NCBI RefSeq assembly: GCF_051622035.1
Contig: NC_135355.1
Span: forward strand, 3,100,001-3,164,000
Origin: Arctopsyche grandis
Taxonomy: Eukaryota > Arthropoda > Insecta > Trichoptera > Hydropsychidae
Length of the DNA stretch: 64,000 nucleotides
Direction: 5' to 3'
Shown here: positions 24,241-35,719 of the stretch, in pieces
Numbering within the stretch: the first letter of the stretch is position 1
How the letters are laid out: each line of letters starts with the position of its first letter
Translations under genes and position numbers: made by a program
Notes under the pieces: generated by a model
What the model saw: only the letters and a program-made list of their open reading frames with translations
The model's database searches: none
Told to the model about the DNA's origin: nothing

Positions 24241-26200
24241 TTTATTTAATAGTTTTGGACCATTGTGGCATTACAGGAAGAACCTAATGCGCCACAATGG
24301 CCTACATTTGAAAAAGATATAAAAACATGATATAAAAACAAGTAAACTGTAAATAAAGGAAAAAAGCAAAAGCAGAAAACATGGTAAAATAAAATAATAA
24401 AAAAAGTAACAAAAGGAAAATAATACATCATTCAGAGAGAAAAAAAAAATAACAAAAGTGTAAAAATTAAAAATAAAATCCATAAATCCCATTCTTTGTT
24501 TACACTGAGCAAAATTAAAATAGTATATAAAAATGTACAAAAGAGAAAGAAAAAATAAAATAAAATAAAACAAAATATGAATAAAAAATAAAATCACAGC
24601 GAGGCCCAAATGGAAGAGAGTAGATTAAGATTCCACTCATTCATCACATTCAAATTAAGAAAGTAATGATGAGCGCAGGTTACCAGATAAATATGTTAAG
24701 ATAATATCCGACAATCTACGCTCCCCAAGGTGGAAAATATCACATTCAGGGACAGCAGCAACGATTTCATTGAGAAGTCGAATAGCTCTTGGAATAGGAG
24801 CCATTCGAAAAAGAACTGTGCGAGCAGCAGGTACAACCATTAAATGATGATGTCTACCACGCACATAATTATTAGGGACATAAAGTCCCAACTGTTCCAG
24901 CAACAACGGGCATGACGTATTACCACGCAATAGCTGGAGAACGAAACGAATTAACGAGAAGTTTCTCCGAAGTTCAAGGGAATTATACCCAAGCATGCCC
25001 AAAAGGAAAGGAGTAGGATAGAGATATGGGTAGTACCCATACTCTTTCTTATAAAGAAAACGAAGAAATGCTTTTTGCACTTTTTCTATAATAAGAGAGT
25101 AGTTTGCTTCATGCGGATTCCACACAATTGCATTATACTCTAGCTTACTTCTAACAAGCGAGTTGAAAAGCAAGCGAGAAGACAAGGGGTTGGAGAATAA
25201 TCTAGCATATCTCAAGACAAATCCAAGTCGACGAAAGGAAACGTCAGCGATTGTCTTGATGTGGTTGTGAAAGGTGAATTGAGGATCAAAAGTGATACCC
25301 AAGTCGACCATTGATTCCACGCGCTTCAACAATACGGATCCAATGGAATATCCGTGACAATAGAGCGAATTCGCACGTCCATAACTCATAATAGCACATT
25401 TACTAGTATTCAGTTCAAGCCCTAAACTGGAACTGAACTCTAAAACAGCGTTAATATCAGCTTGAAGGAGAGAGGCTTGCCTCTCATCCTTAACAGCAAA
25501 GAATAGTTTAACGTCGTCAGCAAACAAGAGACATGAAGCATTGCGTAGTACTTTTGGGAGGTTATTAATGACTATTGTAAATAGTAAAGGGCCTAAGGTG
25601 GACCCCTGAGTTACACCAGATCGCGTAAAAAATGAAGGAGATTCATAAATACCATATCTAACAAATTGCTTCCTATCACTAAGATAAGAAGCAAAGAGTT
25701 TAAGAAGACGTGGAGAAAAGCCCACTTCAGCTAATCTGATCATAAGAGCGTCATTGTTGACAAGATCAAATGCTTTTCGAAAGTCAAAGTAGGCTACATC
25801 AACTTGTTGTCCACGGTCAACTTTAGACATGGTATAATATGAAAAGCAGGCAAGATTAGTGGTAGTGGAACGACATGGTGAAAAACCATGCTGCTCATCA
25901 CACAACAATCTTTTGAACTGCAAAAGAATCAAACGGTGAAGGATATTATCGAAAATTTTGGGAATAGCCGAGATGATAGCAATAGGTCTGTAATTTTCAA
26001 CCTCATTTTTAGAGCCACTTTTATGAATGGGAATGACTCTAGATAATTTCCATTTTTCAGGATAATTACCAGAATCCAGAATAAGGTTAAAAATAAACTG
26101 AAGAGGCTCTAAGAGCGAATTACAGCATGCCTTTAATACGTCAGGGGGCACACCGTCAGGCCCAACAGACCCTTTCAGCTTCAAAATTGCTATCCTAACA
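24240..26200 (-). mobile_element. 5'-truncated non-LTR retrotransposon (LINE)
   Basis: Minus-strand order: the RT frame starts abruptly near 26200, then a 3'UTR with an A/T-rich tract, then a terminal hairpin (ggccattgtggcgcatt pairing with aatgccacaatggtcc, about 24250-24300) and an aataaataaa tail. The endonuclease and 5' part are missing, typical of incomplete reverse transcription. Tails of the same family lie near 20.2, 51.8, 56.3 and 56.9 kb, and a coding copy at 63.1-64 kb. Confidence 0.85.
24655..26184 (-). CDS. LINE reverse transcriptase, N-terminally truncated, open frame
   Basis: 509 codons are open. Recognisable RT blocks run in order: KGSVGPDGVP, WKLSRVIPIHKSG with ENYRPI, DEQHGFSPCRSTTTNL, AYFDFRKAFDLV (first catalytic Asp), SGVTQGSTLGPLLF, and CLLFADDVKLFF (catalytic FADD). 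The thumb and C-terminal region end in RTVLFRMAPIPRAIRLLNEI. The frame is intact from RT block 0/1 to the stop, implying recent insertion, but without the endonuclease it cannot mobilise itself. The proposed first Met is simply the first one after the truncation. Clade (CR1, Jockey or I group) is uncertain. Confidence 0.85.
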   Translation of the reverse strand: MKLKGSVGPDGVPPDVLKACCNSLLEPLQFIFNLILDSGNYPEKWKLSRVIPIHKSGSKNEVENYRPIAIISAIPKIFDNILHRLILLQFKRLLCDEQHGFSPCRSTTTNLACFSYYTMSKVDRGQQVDVAYFDFRKAFDLVNNDALMIRLAEVGFSPRLLKLFASYLSDRKQFVRYGIYESPSFFTRSGVTQGSTLGPLLFTIVINNLPKVLRNASCLLFADDVKLFFAVKDERQASLLQADINAVLEFSSSLGLELNTSKCAIMSYGRANSLYCHGYSIGSVLLKRVESMVDLGITFDPQFTFHNHIKTIADVSFRRLGFVLRYARLFSNPLSSRLLFNSLVRSKLEYNAIVWNPHEANYSLIIEKVQKAFLRFLYKKEYGYYPYLYPTPFLLGMLGYNSLELRRNFSLIRFVLQLLRGNTSCPLLLEQLGLYVPNNYVRGRHHHLMVVPAARTVLFRMAPIPRAIRLLNEIVAAVPECDIFHLGERRLSDIILTYLSGNLRSSLLS

Positions 26201-26670
26201 ATAAATATCCAACTAATAATAATTCAAACCATTTTTCTTTTCCTTTTTTCGATTTTACAAATTCCAACATGGATAGTCTGAAAATATTTAAAATGTAATA
26301 ATAATAATGAATATATCTAATATAATTTACTTTTAATACCACATAACGCAAACACTAACTGCTGACTAAAAGTCTTTTAAATTGATATTTATTCTATTTA
26401 CAACAATAAATTACACTTAAATATTGTATGTATATAAATTGAAATTCAATACAGTCTACCACATTCAATTTATTCTTATTTATTTATTACTTTACTTTAT
26501 TAGTAACTAGTTGTTTTATCCGGTTTATTGCTTTTAAATACATAAATAAATGATAATAATTTAAATAATAAATAAATGATAATAATTTAAATAATAAATA
26601 AATAATAATAATAAATAATAAATACATATCTAGCGAATTTTAAAAGTCAAAAATATTTTTTTTTCTTTAA
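26201..26670. other. AT-rich spacer with aataat/aaat simple repeat
   Basis: Repeated taataatttaaataataaataaatga units lie at 26540-26620. No gene is seen. Confidence 0.5.
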
Positions 26671-26674
26671 CTAT

Positions 26675-27117
26675 TGTTACGTACGCCGCGGATTAAGCGA
26701 ATAGAATCCCAGAGACTATGTGACCGTTCAAGGGTTATCTGTTAACGGATTAACTAAGTGCTTGCACTTAGACCAACGAATATCTGTTATCGGATTAACT
26801 AAGTGCTTGCACTTACTTCCAGGATTATATCTGGACTCTAAGTGTATTTAGGCTGAACAATGACCGTTATTAGTCCTTTCTCAGAATTGGTACAGGGAGA
26901 CCCAATGTCGTGGAAATACATATCCGAATACGTGACTATACAACAGGTAAACAGATTAGACGTCCTGAGAGATCTACCCTTTATAAGGTGGTACGTAGGC
27001 GATATCAGGTCATTCTGGACTGAGCACTGCCAGTGCGTGTATCTTCTTAATCATCAATAAATGCTGTGAAACGACTAAGGCCTTTGACTTGGATCCTCCA
27101 CCCACCCCTTCGCAACA
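26675..27117 (+). mobile_element. Solo LTR 1, perfect 4-bp target duplication
   Basis: It starts tgttacgtac and ends cttcgcaaca, with ctat on both sides (26671-26674 and 27118-27121). It contains an internal duplicated piece (ggattaactaagtgcttgca twice), a TATA-like tttataagg near 26980 and the polyadenylation signal aataaatg near 27056. No internal region remains, so this is a recombined solo LTR, probably Ty3/Gypsy-type given the 4-bp duplication. Confidence 0.88.
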
Positions 27118-27146
27118 CTATCATTGAGTAAAAAATGTATCTATAT

Positions 27147-27487
27147 TGTAACGTATACTAAACAGAGCCGCCGAGTAATTGCGATCGGATTAGGACGGGT
27201 AGCGTCCTGAGAGACCGTGTGACCGGGGTTTTAAGGATTAGCGACAAGCTAAGTGCATGAAACAAAAATTCTCATACCGTGGGAATACATATACGAATAC
27301 GTGACTATACAGTAGGTAAACAGATTAGACGTCCTGAGAGATCTACCCCTTATAAGGCGGTACGTAGGCGATATCAGGTCATTCTGGACTGAGCACTGTC
27401 AGTACGTTTATCTCCTGAATCATCAATAAATGCTGTGATACGACTGTTGGCCTTTTACTTGGATCGTCCACCCACCCCTACGCAACA
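27147..27487 (+). mobile_element. Solo LTR 2, perfect 4-bp target duplication
   Basis: It starts tgtaacgtat and ends ctacgcaaca, flanked by atat on both sides. The right half (gtaaacagattagacgtcct to the end) is nearly the same as LTR 1; the left half is shorter and diverged. It lies 29 bases from LTR 1 in the same orientation. Confidence 0.88.
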
Positions 27488-27550
27488 ATATATTATATCG
27501 ATGTGTAAAATTTTTTTTTTTAACTTGTTATAGTCAATGTTAATATTCAA

Positions 27551-27790
27551 ATAGTTGTTTTACCCGGCTTCGCTCAGTGTTTGTAATGTAAACAGCTTAA
27601 ACATGGCGAATCTAATACTAAATATTCAACTGGTTGTTTATTAAATTTATTTGAATCGAAAAAAATATAACATTCAACCAATTGAATTGACGTCATAGAA
27701 CGTTCCCAACCAAAGATACTTAAATACATATATACATACTTACATACTTACGTACATATAAAGTCTCTTTTGATATTATATATTAGATTA
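27551..27790 (+). repeat. Interspersed repeat, copy 2 of the 16946-17130 family
   Basis: It starts gttttacccggcttcgctca and runs through aacatggcgaatctaata to tatattagatt. An insertion of tacata units separates parts that are adjacent in the other copy. Confidence 0.5.
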
Positions 27791-27829
27791 TTAATTATTT
27801 ATTACTATTTTTAAACTATTTTTATCCAT

Positions 27830-27905
27830 GGCAGGGGTTATTGGCCGGGGTTCAGGAGTTTTTTGGCCGGGGGGTATGTGTCCGGGGGGTACATGTCCGG
27901 ATACG
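27830..27905. repeat. Degenerate ggccgggg / tccgggg repeat
   Basis: The phrases attggccgggg, ttttggccggggggt, gtgtccggggggt and catgtccgg follow each other. A similar composition occurs in a different arrangement at 31500-31590. Confidence 0.5.
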
Positions 27906-27967
27906 ATGATAAACGTACAATTTATAGCTAAAATTAGGTATTAAGCGTATATACATACATACATATA

Positions 27968-29260
27968 ACAGTTGGGCTGAAAAGTTCGTAGGCTAGCATA
28001 GAAAAAATCTTTTTTTTTGTTAGAATTTGATTTTATTATTCAATATAGTTGCCTTCGAGGGCGATACAACGATTATAGCGGTCATACAATTTTTCGATAC
28101 CATTTTTATAGTACGATTTGTCTTTAGCCTCAAAATAGGCTTCAGTTTCGGCGATTACCTCTTCATCGGCGCAAAATTTCTGTCCAACGAGCATCCTCTT
28201 GAGGTCTGAGAACAGGAAAAAGTCGCTGGGGGCCAGATCTGGAGAATACGGTGGATGCAGAAGCGATTCGAAGCCCAATTCATGCAATTTTGTCATCGTT
28301 TTCATTGATTTGTGACACGGTGCATTGTCTTGATGAAACAGCACTTTCTTCTTCTTCAAATGGGGCCGTTTTTCCGCGATTTCGTCCTTCAAACGCTCCA
28401 ATAACGCTACGTAATAGTCGCTGTTTATGGTTTTTCCCTTTTTAAGATAGTCGATGAATATTATACCATGCGCATCCCAAAATACTGATGCCATAACCTT
28501 GCCAGCCGACTTTTGCGTCTTTCCACGCTTTGGAGTCACTTCATCACGTGCAGTCCACTCGGCTGACTGTCGATTGGACACCGGTGTGAAATGATGGAGC
28601 CATGTTTCATCCATTGTCACATATCGACGCAAAAATTCGGGTTTATTACAATTGAACAGCTCCAAACACTGCTCAGAATCATCAATTCGTTGTTGTTTTT
28701 GGTCGATTGTGAGCTCGCGCGGCACCCACTTTGAACAGAGCTTTCGCATACCCAAATATTCATTCACGATATGTCCAACACGTTCCTTTGATATCTTTAG
28801 GGTCTCAGCTATCTCAATCAATTTCACTTTACGGTTATCCAAAATTATTTTGTGGACTTTTTTGATGTTTTCGTCGGTAACAGCCTCTTTGGGGCGTCCA
28901 CTGCGTGCATCGTCCTCGGTTCTCATTTCGCCTCGTTTAAACTTAGCAAACCACTTCTCAACGGTTGATTTTCCTGGTGCAAGGTCCGAATAATGTTTAT
29001 CAAGCCAAACCTTGGCTTCAATAGTATTTTTTTTCGCCGAAAAACAAAGCTTTATTAACACACGAAATTCCTTTTTATCCATTTTTTCAAACTAATAAAA
29101 GTTGCTTCACTCAAAATGCTATAACTCACAAACTAATAGTATGACAGCTGTCAAATTTATACACGTGTCTTTTTAAGGTTAGGGCTAACTAAAAATCATA
29201 TGGATTTAATACTAGTAGCGCTATCTATGTGTCAGCCTACGAACTTTTCAGCCCACCTAA
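27968..29260 (-). mobile_element. Mariner transposon, irritans subfamily
   Basis: Terminal inverted repeats share gggctgaaaagttcgtaggct (left near 27974, inverse on the right ending near 29255). The left flank has the expected TA; the right flank reads tg. Length is about 1.29 kb, normal for mariner. The transposase frame fills the interior on the minus strand without interruption. Confidence 0.92.
28036..29082 (-). CDS. Mariner transposase, intact DD34D
   Basis: 348 residues, the same length as Himar1-type transposases, which it closely resembles. The N-terminal helix-turn-helix pair covers about residues 1-110, with KISKERVGHIV as the second recognition region. The linker motif is WVPRELT (119-125). 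The catalytic triad is D158 (TMDETW), D252 (HQDNAPCHKS) and D287 (PDLAPSDFF), with 34 residues between the last two. No stop or frameshift is seen, so the enzyme may be functional or very recently active. It binds the inverted repeats and moves the element by cut-and-paste into TA sites. Confidence 0.95.
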   Translation of the reverse strand: MDKKEFRVLIKLCFSAKKNTIEAKVWLDKHYSDLAPGKSTVEKWFAKFKRGEMRTEDDARSGRPKEAVTDENIKKVHKIILDNRKVKLIEIAETLKISKERVGHIVNEYLGMRKLCSKWVPRELTIDQKQQRIDDSEQCLELFNCNKPEFLRRYVTMDETWLHHFTPVSNRQSAEWTARDEVTPKRGKTQKSAGKVMASVFWDAHGIIFIDYLKKGKTINSDYYVALLERLKDEIAEKRPHLKKKKVLFHQDNAPCHKSMKTMTKLHELGFESLLHPPYSPDLAPSDFFLFSDLKRMLVGQKFCADEEVIAETEAYFEAKDKSYYKNGIEKLYDRYNRCIALEGNYIE

Positions 29261-30061
29261 TGTGTATGTCAACGATGACATAATCTTGCAAACTAATACG
29301 ATGAGTGGTTCAATCGATAATAAAAAAACAATATAGAGGATTCGGTTCAATTATGCGACGTTTAATAATAGAACCACCCTCATTTAGTCCCCAGAAAATC
29401 CACAGACAAGTCCCCCTGGAATTCGCCGTGGACGTAATCGCATTTCGATCTCACCGGGTTAGTTTTAAACGTTAAGTTCGTCCAGACAGGGAGACAGGTT
29501 CTCGGGACCCGAGCCGTGATTACATCTGGAACAACCCTCACGTATACACTCGGCGAGTGACGGGGTTGTTCCCACCCCCTTTCACAGGCCGCTCGAGGAT
29601 AACGGGGTGGCAATTAAACGCGCTTAAGCATCCCAGGCCACAAACACCGCATCCAATTACCACGTAATGGTCGTACAAGTGGGTGCTGACCCGTCGGCCA
29701 ATCCTATCGAGGTCGTTAATCGCGGGTCAAATGGCCGCAAAAACCGATTCGATGAGATATCGGGATCGAACCTGAGTCAATCGTGCGTGAAAGCTCGCGT
29801 GAAAAAGCCTAAAGGGTTGCAAAATTCCGGCATTGGATTACGAACCCATGCTCGTCATCAAAACTGTCTCGGAACTGCGATTATACAGGTTGGATTCGAA
29901 TCAGCTTATAATAATATACGACGTGCTAGCCTTTAAATGCTCGTACTCCATTGAAGTTTATAATTTTTTACAGATCTTAATTAATATCTAGAAGACCGAA
30001 CTATACTGGACAATCATCCCCCAATAGTTTAATCATTTTCATTTATAATAAGTCACTCTAA
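29261..30061. other. GC-richer unannotated block
   Basis: From about 29370 to 29930 composition is balanced, unlike the AT-rich flanks, with many CG dinucleotides. Short open frames on both strands have no recognisable domain. It could be a regulatory block, an unrecognised exon or an old element. Confidence 0.3.
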
Positions 30062-30831
30062 AGGTCTGGCCGCACTATGCGTCAAACGAACGATCCGACA
30101 CTTCACAACAGTGTGCGACAATATTAGGTAAACCGCACTTGAATGACAGCGATGGGTGGAGGATCCAAGTAAAAGGCCAAAGTCGTTTCACAGCATTTAT
30201 TGGTGATTAAGGAGATACACACACTGGCAGTGCTCCGTCCATAATGTCTTGATAGGTCGCTTAGGGCATCTTCAACGTCCGGTTACTTCCCTATTGTTTA
30301 GGCATGTACCCGGATATGTATTACCACGACACTCAGTCCCACGCTATCGGTCACTTCTGAGAAGGGACCAATAGCGGCCAATTCGGTGGCCATTGTTTAG
30401 CCTACTTGCACTTAGTCTGGAGATAATCCTTGAAACCAATTATAACGGTCACACATACTCTGGGATGCTACTCGGCCTAATCCGATTGCACTTACTCGGC
30501 GGTGTACGCAACAGTATATTTGGTATGCCGGAAGAAGAACAATCGAGAAAAATCAAAAGATTATGGATACATGCTATTTCAAAGTCACGATGTGAAGAAG
30601 GAGAATAATTGTCGCAAGGCAACCCCCAGTCAACGACACTTGCGTCACGTCGCGAACGACACCTTGCGTCAAAGTTGGTCGGAAAGTCAACTTTGACGCA
30701 CGGTGTCGTTTTACGTCACGCGACTGTCGCGCAGTGCGCTATGTCTCATACAATTTCATACAAACAATAATTGGCCGTGTACTGTTGTGAAGTGTCGGAT
30801 CGTTCGGTTGTCGCATAGTGCGGTCAGACCT
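30062..30831. mobile_element. PIF/Harbinger-like MITE with TAA duplication, interrupted by an LTR
   Basis: The left end aggtctggccgcactatgcg and the right end cgcatagtgcggtcagacct are inverted repeats with one mismatch in 20. TAA flanks both sides. An LTR of the 26.7-kb family (30144-30513, minus) lies inside and is therefore younger. No transposase frame. Confidence 0.82.
30144..30513 (-). mobile_element. Solo LTR 3, minus strand, inside a MITE
   Basis: Read on the minus strand it starts tgttgcgtacaccgccg and includes agtgcaatcggattaggccg, ending near ggatcctccacccatcgctg. The terminal part (tggatcctccaccca, aataaatgctgtgaaacgac) matches LTR 1 best. No matching target duplication is evident, so the 3' end may be altered. 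Confidence 0.75.
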
Positions 30832-30834
30832 TAA

Positions 30835-33055
30835 GTCGACACTATAGCTAACCATACAATTCGGGCATACATATGTACATATGTATATACATTTACATAT
30901 AATACGTTAGGCCGGAGCAAAAAATAGCCTTGTAAAAAAAAGTTTTTTAAAAACAAACCTCTTTTTTAGTTTTGTATATATGTAATATAAAGATATATAA
31001 ATTATTATTTTGAATAAAAATACCAATAATTTTATTTTACTGCCGCCATCTATGTATAAAACTAAAGACTACATAAACGTCACCCAGATTTCAAATTTGC
31101 AAACTTCACACTCATCTTAAACGATATTTTTTCTCTATCGTAATGGCGGAGGATCCATTTACTTATATTGATGACCAAAATGAGCAATATGGCAAAGTAT
31201 GAAACGATCGGATAAGAGGGAATTGTTTCCTGAATTGTAATCGTAAGTGAAACGTAAAGGAGGTTTGTAAAAAACGCGAATTTTGGATTTCCATCGATGA
31301 ATCTAGTGGAAAATTTTTTCATTGTCTTATTTAATATTTGTATTATATTTCTGTACTACTGTATGATTATCAAACTAATTGGATCCATCGGCTTTGCCAC
31401 CTTTTTCAAGTATTCTTAAACAAAAATAAATAAATAAATTAAAAAATCCTTATATTATAAAAATTTGATATTTCTGATAAAATTAAGCAATTAAAAATTT
31501 TATTCGGCCAAACGTCCGTCAGCCCAGTGTCCATTCAGTCAAGTGGCCGTCGGTCAAGTGTCCATTCGGCTAATAGTCCGTTAATTTTTTTTTGTTCTTG
31601 GCAACACAGCGACATTGAATTCTTGTTTATCAGTCAAAATTAATCAGAGACAGAGTTGTCTTTTGTATCAACTTTACCGTGTTGTGTCGTGCTGCAGCAG
31701 TCGACGGCCGTACAGTGCGGTCAGACCTTAAGAGGGCTGGACAGCAGCGCCTTGTCCATACAAACGTACTTTACTTCTCCCTTCCTCAATTATGGCACTA
31801 GAGAAATTATTTTTTAATATGCTATGGATATCCACCATTGGGGTGCATCTATCGTTTTATTTTTTTGATTAATTATTTTTTATAGGAGCTAGGAGCCGCC
31901 AAACATCTATAAAATCGCCTCTTTTTTACACCCACGAAACGAGTCCAGCGTGCTTATTTAACGGTCGATTTAAAAAAAAATACGCCGATAGATGCACAGA
32001 AAGTATCTTTCTCATACCGATGATGAAATTTTTTTAAAAATTGGTCTAGTTTTGGAGGAGAAAATAGGAGAATACGAATCCTCGATTTTGTCAATTTAAA
32101 ATACGTTTTATCTGGTCGAAACGCAACTGTCGCATTCACTCAATATATATATTGTCGCATTCACTCAATATATACATACACTCAATATATATATCGAAGA
32201 AAGGAATGGTAACAAAATTAAGGTTTCGGGTGTACAGCCCTCTTAAGAACCCAAATTTCGTCACACGACAAAATCGAAAGCGAAGTAAGAAGAGGCTTAT
32301 AATAATAAAAAAATGGTAATTGACAATAGTGAATAGTTTTTTGTACATAAAGCATCGTTATTTATAACAAACAAAAAATCAGATGCCACTCAAGGGAAAA
32401 AATTCCAATGATAAGAAATCGTCACATGATCGACCGTTGCAGGGGCGGGGAGAAGGGTGAAGATGGCGAGAGGGGTAGTATGAGATGGGGAGGGTCGCAG
32501 TCCCGGTGAGCGCCCTCCCTGCCGTTTTATTACGGGCCAACGTTATTATGTTATGGAAGAACTCCGAGCAGAATGGCAAGAAAAGATAACAAAAAGCCGA
32601 TTTGGCCCGCGAAATATACGTATATTCGCTGGCGTGCGAGAGGGACGCGCGAAGAAGCTCCCGCCCAGGGCGGCGTGCCCTGCCGCCCCCCCTCGCCCCA
32701 CTCCTTCAGCCTCCAGTCTGTCATATGCTGGATTTCGCTAAGGACGATTTGTTTCGTCCTTTCGTCGCGCGCACACATTTCGCACTATAAAACTCGATGG
32801 GGTAAGCGTAATCCGAAGATGTTTTTCTCGGGGGCGCCATTGCCGATTTAGCATAAGCGCCGAACGCAGACGTGTCATTTCTGCCTTGCTTGACAGGATC
32901 AATGCGCTGATGTTTGCTTGAAAAATATCCCCATCGTACTATATGTATTATATACCTATATTAGGTAACAGTGCCAGTGTCCGTCAGGTTGAGAGCCTTC
33001 CGGACAATTTGAAGTATTTAATTTTCACATGTAACATGCTCACAAATCTGTAGTC
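30835..33055. other. Region with repeat fragments and a GC-rich patch
   Basis: No host gene is recognised. It contains the degenerate tandem repeat at 31498-31590, the right end of a PIF-like element near 31685-31735 (gtgcggtcagaccttaa), a short duplication of gtcgcattcactcaatatata near 32130-32175, and a GC-rich patch at about 32440-32870 whose overlapping frames look compositional. Confidence 0.4.
31498..31590. repeat. Degenerate tandem repeat, about 20-bp unit
   Basis: Units of the form tcggccaaacgtccgtc, agcccagtgtccattc, agtcaagtggccgtc, ggtcaagtgtccattc and ggctaatagtccgtt succeed each other. It is minisatellite-like and not coding. Confidence 0.65.
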
Positions 33056-33404
33056 AAATTAAACAATTAAAATCTGTCAAAACTAGTGAAGGGCGGAAAG
33101 TCAAACAAACGGGGCTACTTGCTGGCTACCTTAACACTACTACTTAAACCCTCCCTCACCGAAGTGGGGTATGCAAGTGCCCCAATTTTTACGTTTTTCG
33201 TAATAGCTACATATGTGGTTTTCAAAGCTATACACTCTATATTTCTTGTATTCCTAGAATGAACTAGAAGACATTTATTTTAATAGATTTTGTATGATTT
33301 AGAAAAGGGGTGCATCGTAAAAAGATACATTTATACATTCCTACGTTCCAAAGTATGTATAATTTAAAGGCGGTAGCGATAAGTCATGTTTTTGACTGTT
33401 CGCT

Positions 33405-34199
<795 letters not shown>

Positions 34200-34689
34200 T
34201 ATTCTTGTTGATCGATGAATCAATGCAGGAGAAACAGAGAGCTATGTTTTCGTAAGCTATTGTTTTTGTCGCATTTGGCGCGTGGGTATTGAGTCATGCA
34301 GTCGCCTGTTGGACTTACCTTTGTGCGTTTGCGTGTTGATTCTAGAAGTTAGTTTTCAATACAAAAATAATCAAAAACATGCTATAGGACTAAAACTTTT
34401 TTATGTTGATGTATAAAATGAGAAAATTCTATTGAGAAAATCTGTATTTTGACTAAAAAATACTGGGGTCTTACTCGGCCCCGGTTCGGGACACTCGTTT
34501 GATCTCAACGCTCCGTCCTTCAAAGGTTAAACAATGAAAATTTGACAAAACGAGTGGGGGGGGGGGGGGGGCGGAAAGTCAGACAAACAAGGCTACTGGC
34601 TAGCTGAATACTATTACTTTAAATACTTTAAACTGATAAAAGCAATCCGAAACTGTAGAAATAGATTGAGGAGTGTAAGAAACACTCCT

Positions 34690-34872
34690 CTAATCGCTTT
34701 GATGAAATTTTGCCATTCTGGGAGGTTTGGCTACCGATAAAGATTCCAATTGACTTAATTCCAAAATCGACTTAGCATACTCAATTAGAATCTTTGGAAA
34801 TCTCTCAATTGGAAAATAACGACAAGTATCAACATGCAAACGCACAAAGGTAAGTCTAACAGGCGACTGCAT
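34690..34872 (-). pseudogene. Short open frame of unknown origin in the inverted duplication
   Basis: A 60-codon frame ends KPPRMAKFHQSD. Its flanking position between the inverted arms suggests the 3' end of a decayed element gene. No domain is recognised, and it may not be coding. Confidence 0.2.
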
Positions 34873-35302
34873 GACTCAATAGCCACACGCCAAAAGCGAC
34901 GAAAACAATAGCTTACGAAAATATAACTGTCTCTTTCTCTCACATTGATTCATCGATCAACAAGAATATGCAAGCGAACAGTTAAAATCATGACTTATCG
35001 CTACCACCTTTAAATCATACTTTGGAATGTAGAAATGTATAAAGTATTTTTTTACGATGTACCCCTTTTCTAAACGATACAAAATCTAATAAAATAAATT
35101 TCTTGTCAATATATATAAACCTTGTAAAAACAGTAAACTTAACATCGCGAATTTCTTGGAGAGTGGTTTGAGTGTTAAAAAAAATCAGTTTTTCCTGCAT
35201 CTGCACTAATACATAAATATGTACATGTTGTCACGTTCCAGGGGTTGTTCTATCACAAGTTAGAAGAAATAAAAATAATTCGTTTTAACACTGAATCTTA
35301 TA

Positions 35303-35427
35303 CCGGGTTGAAACGATGCGAGTAGTTTGGACCAAGTAACTTGAACGTACAAAACGTTAAAAAACGATTGGATTACCTGCTGCCACGCTACGAGTAGCTT
35401 CCAAATTACTCGCATCGTGTCAATCCG
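35303..35427. mobile_element. Small palindromic MITE
   Basis: The left end ccgggttgaaacgatgcgag continues to tagtttgga; the right end is its inverse (ccaaattactcgcatcgtgt, then caatccg) with a few mismatches. About 125 bases. The target duplication is unclear. Confidence 0.65.
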
Positions 35428-35719
35428 ATGAAAAATTTAAATATTTATGTTTAAAATGAGCAAAATTTAGATACATATACGACAAGTAAGAAGTATGAAT
35501 GTTCGTCAGGTAATTCTCAATGAATATACACACGTGATTGAATATTTATATTTATTATATAGATAGATACAAGGATCTTATGACGAATTAAGAATGAAAA
35601 TGAATCAAATGTACTTATTTAATATTTGTCATAATATAAAAAATGCGATCGGTCAGTCCTATTAAATCAATTTAGTTTATTTATATTTACTTTAAAATAT
35701 ATTAGAAACTTTCGTGCTT

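Noticed and set aside
27143-27491. LTR 1 and LTR 2 as the two ends of one short element
   Set aside because: Each has its own perfect 4-bp duplication (ctat and atat), so they are separate insertions.
28027-28993. Plus-strand frames within the mariner
   Set aside because: Antisense of the transposase, no independent support.
34660-34695. Helitron 3' end (hairpin followed by ctaat)
   Set aside because: The hairpin runs directly into the candidate terminus without the usual spacing, and no matching tc start was found upstream.
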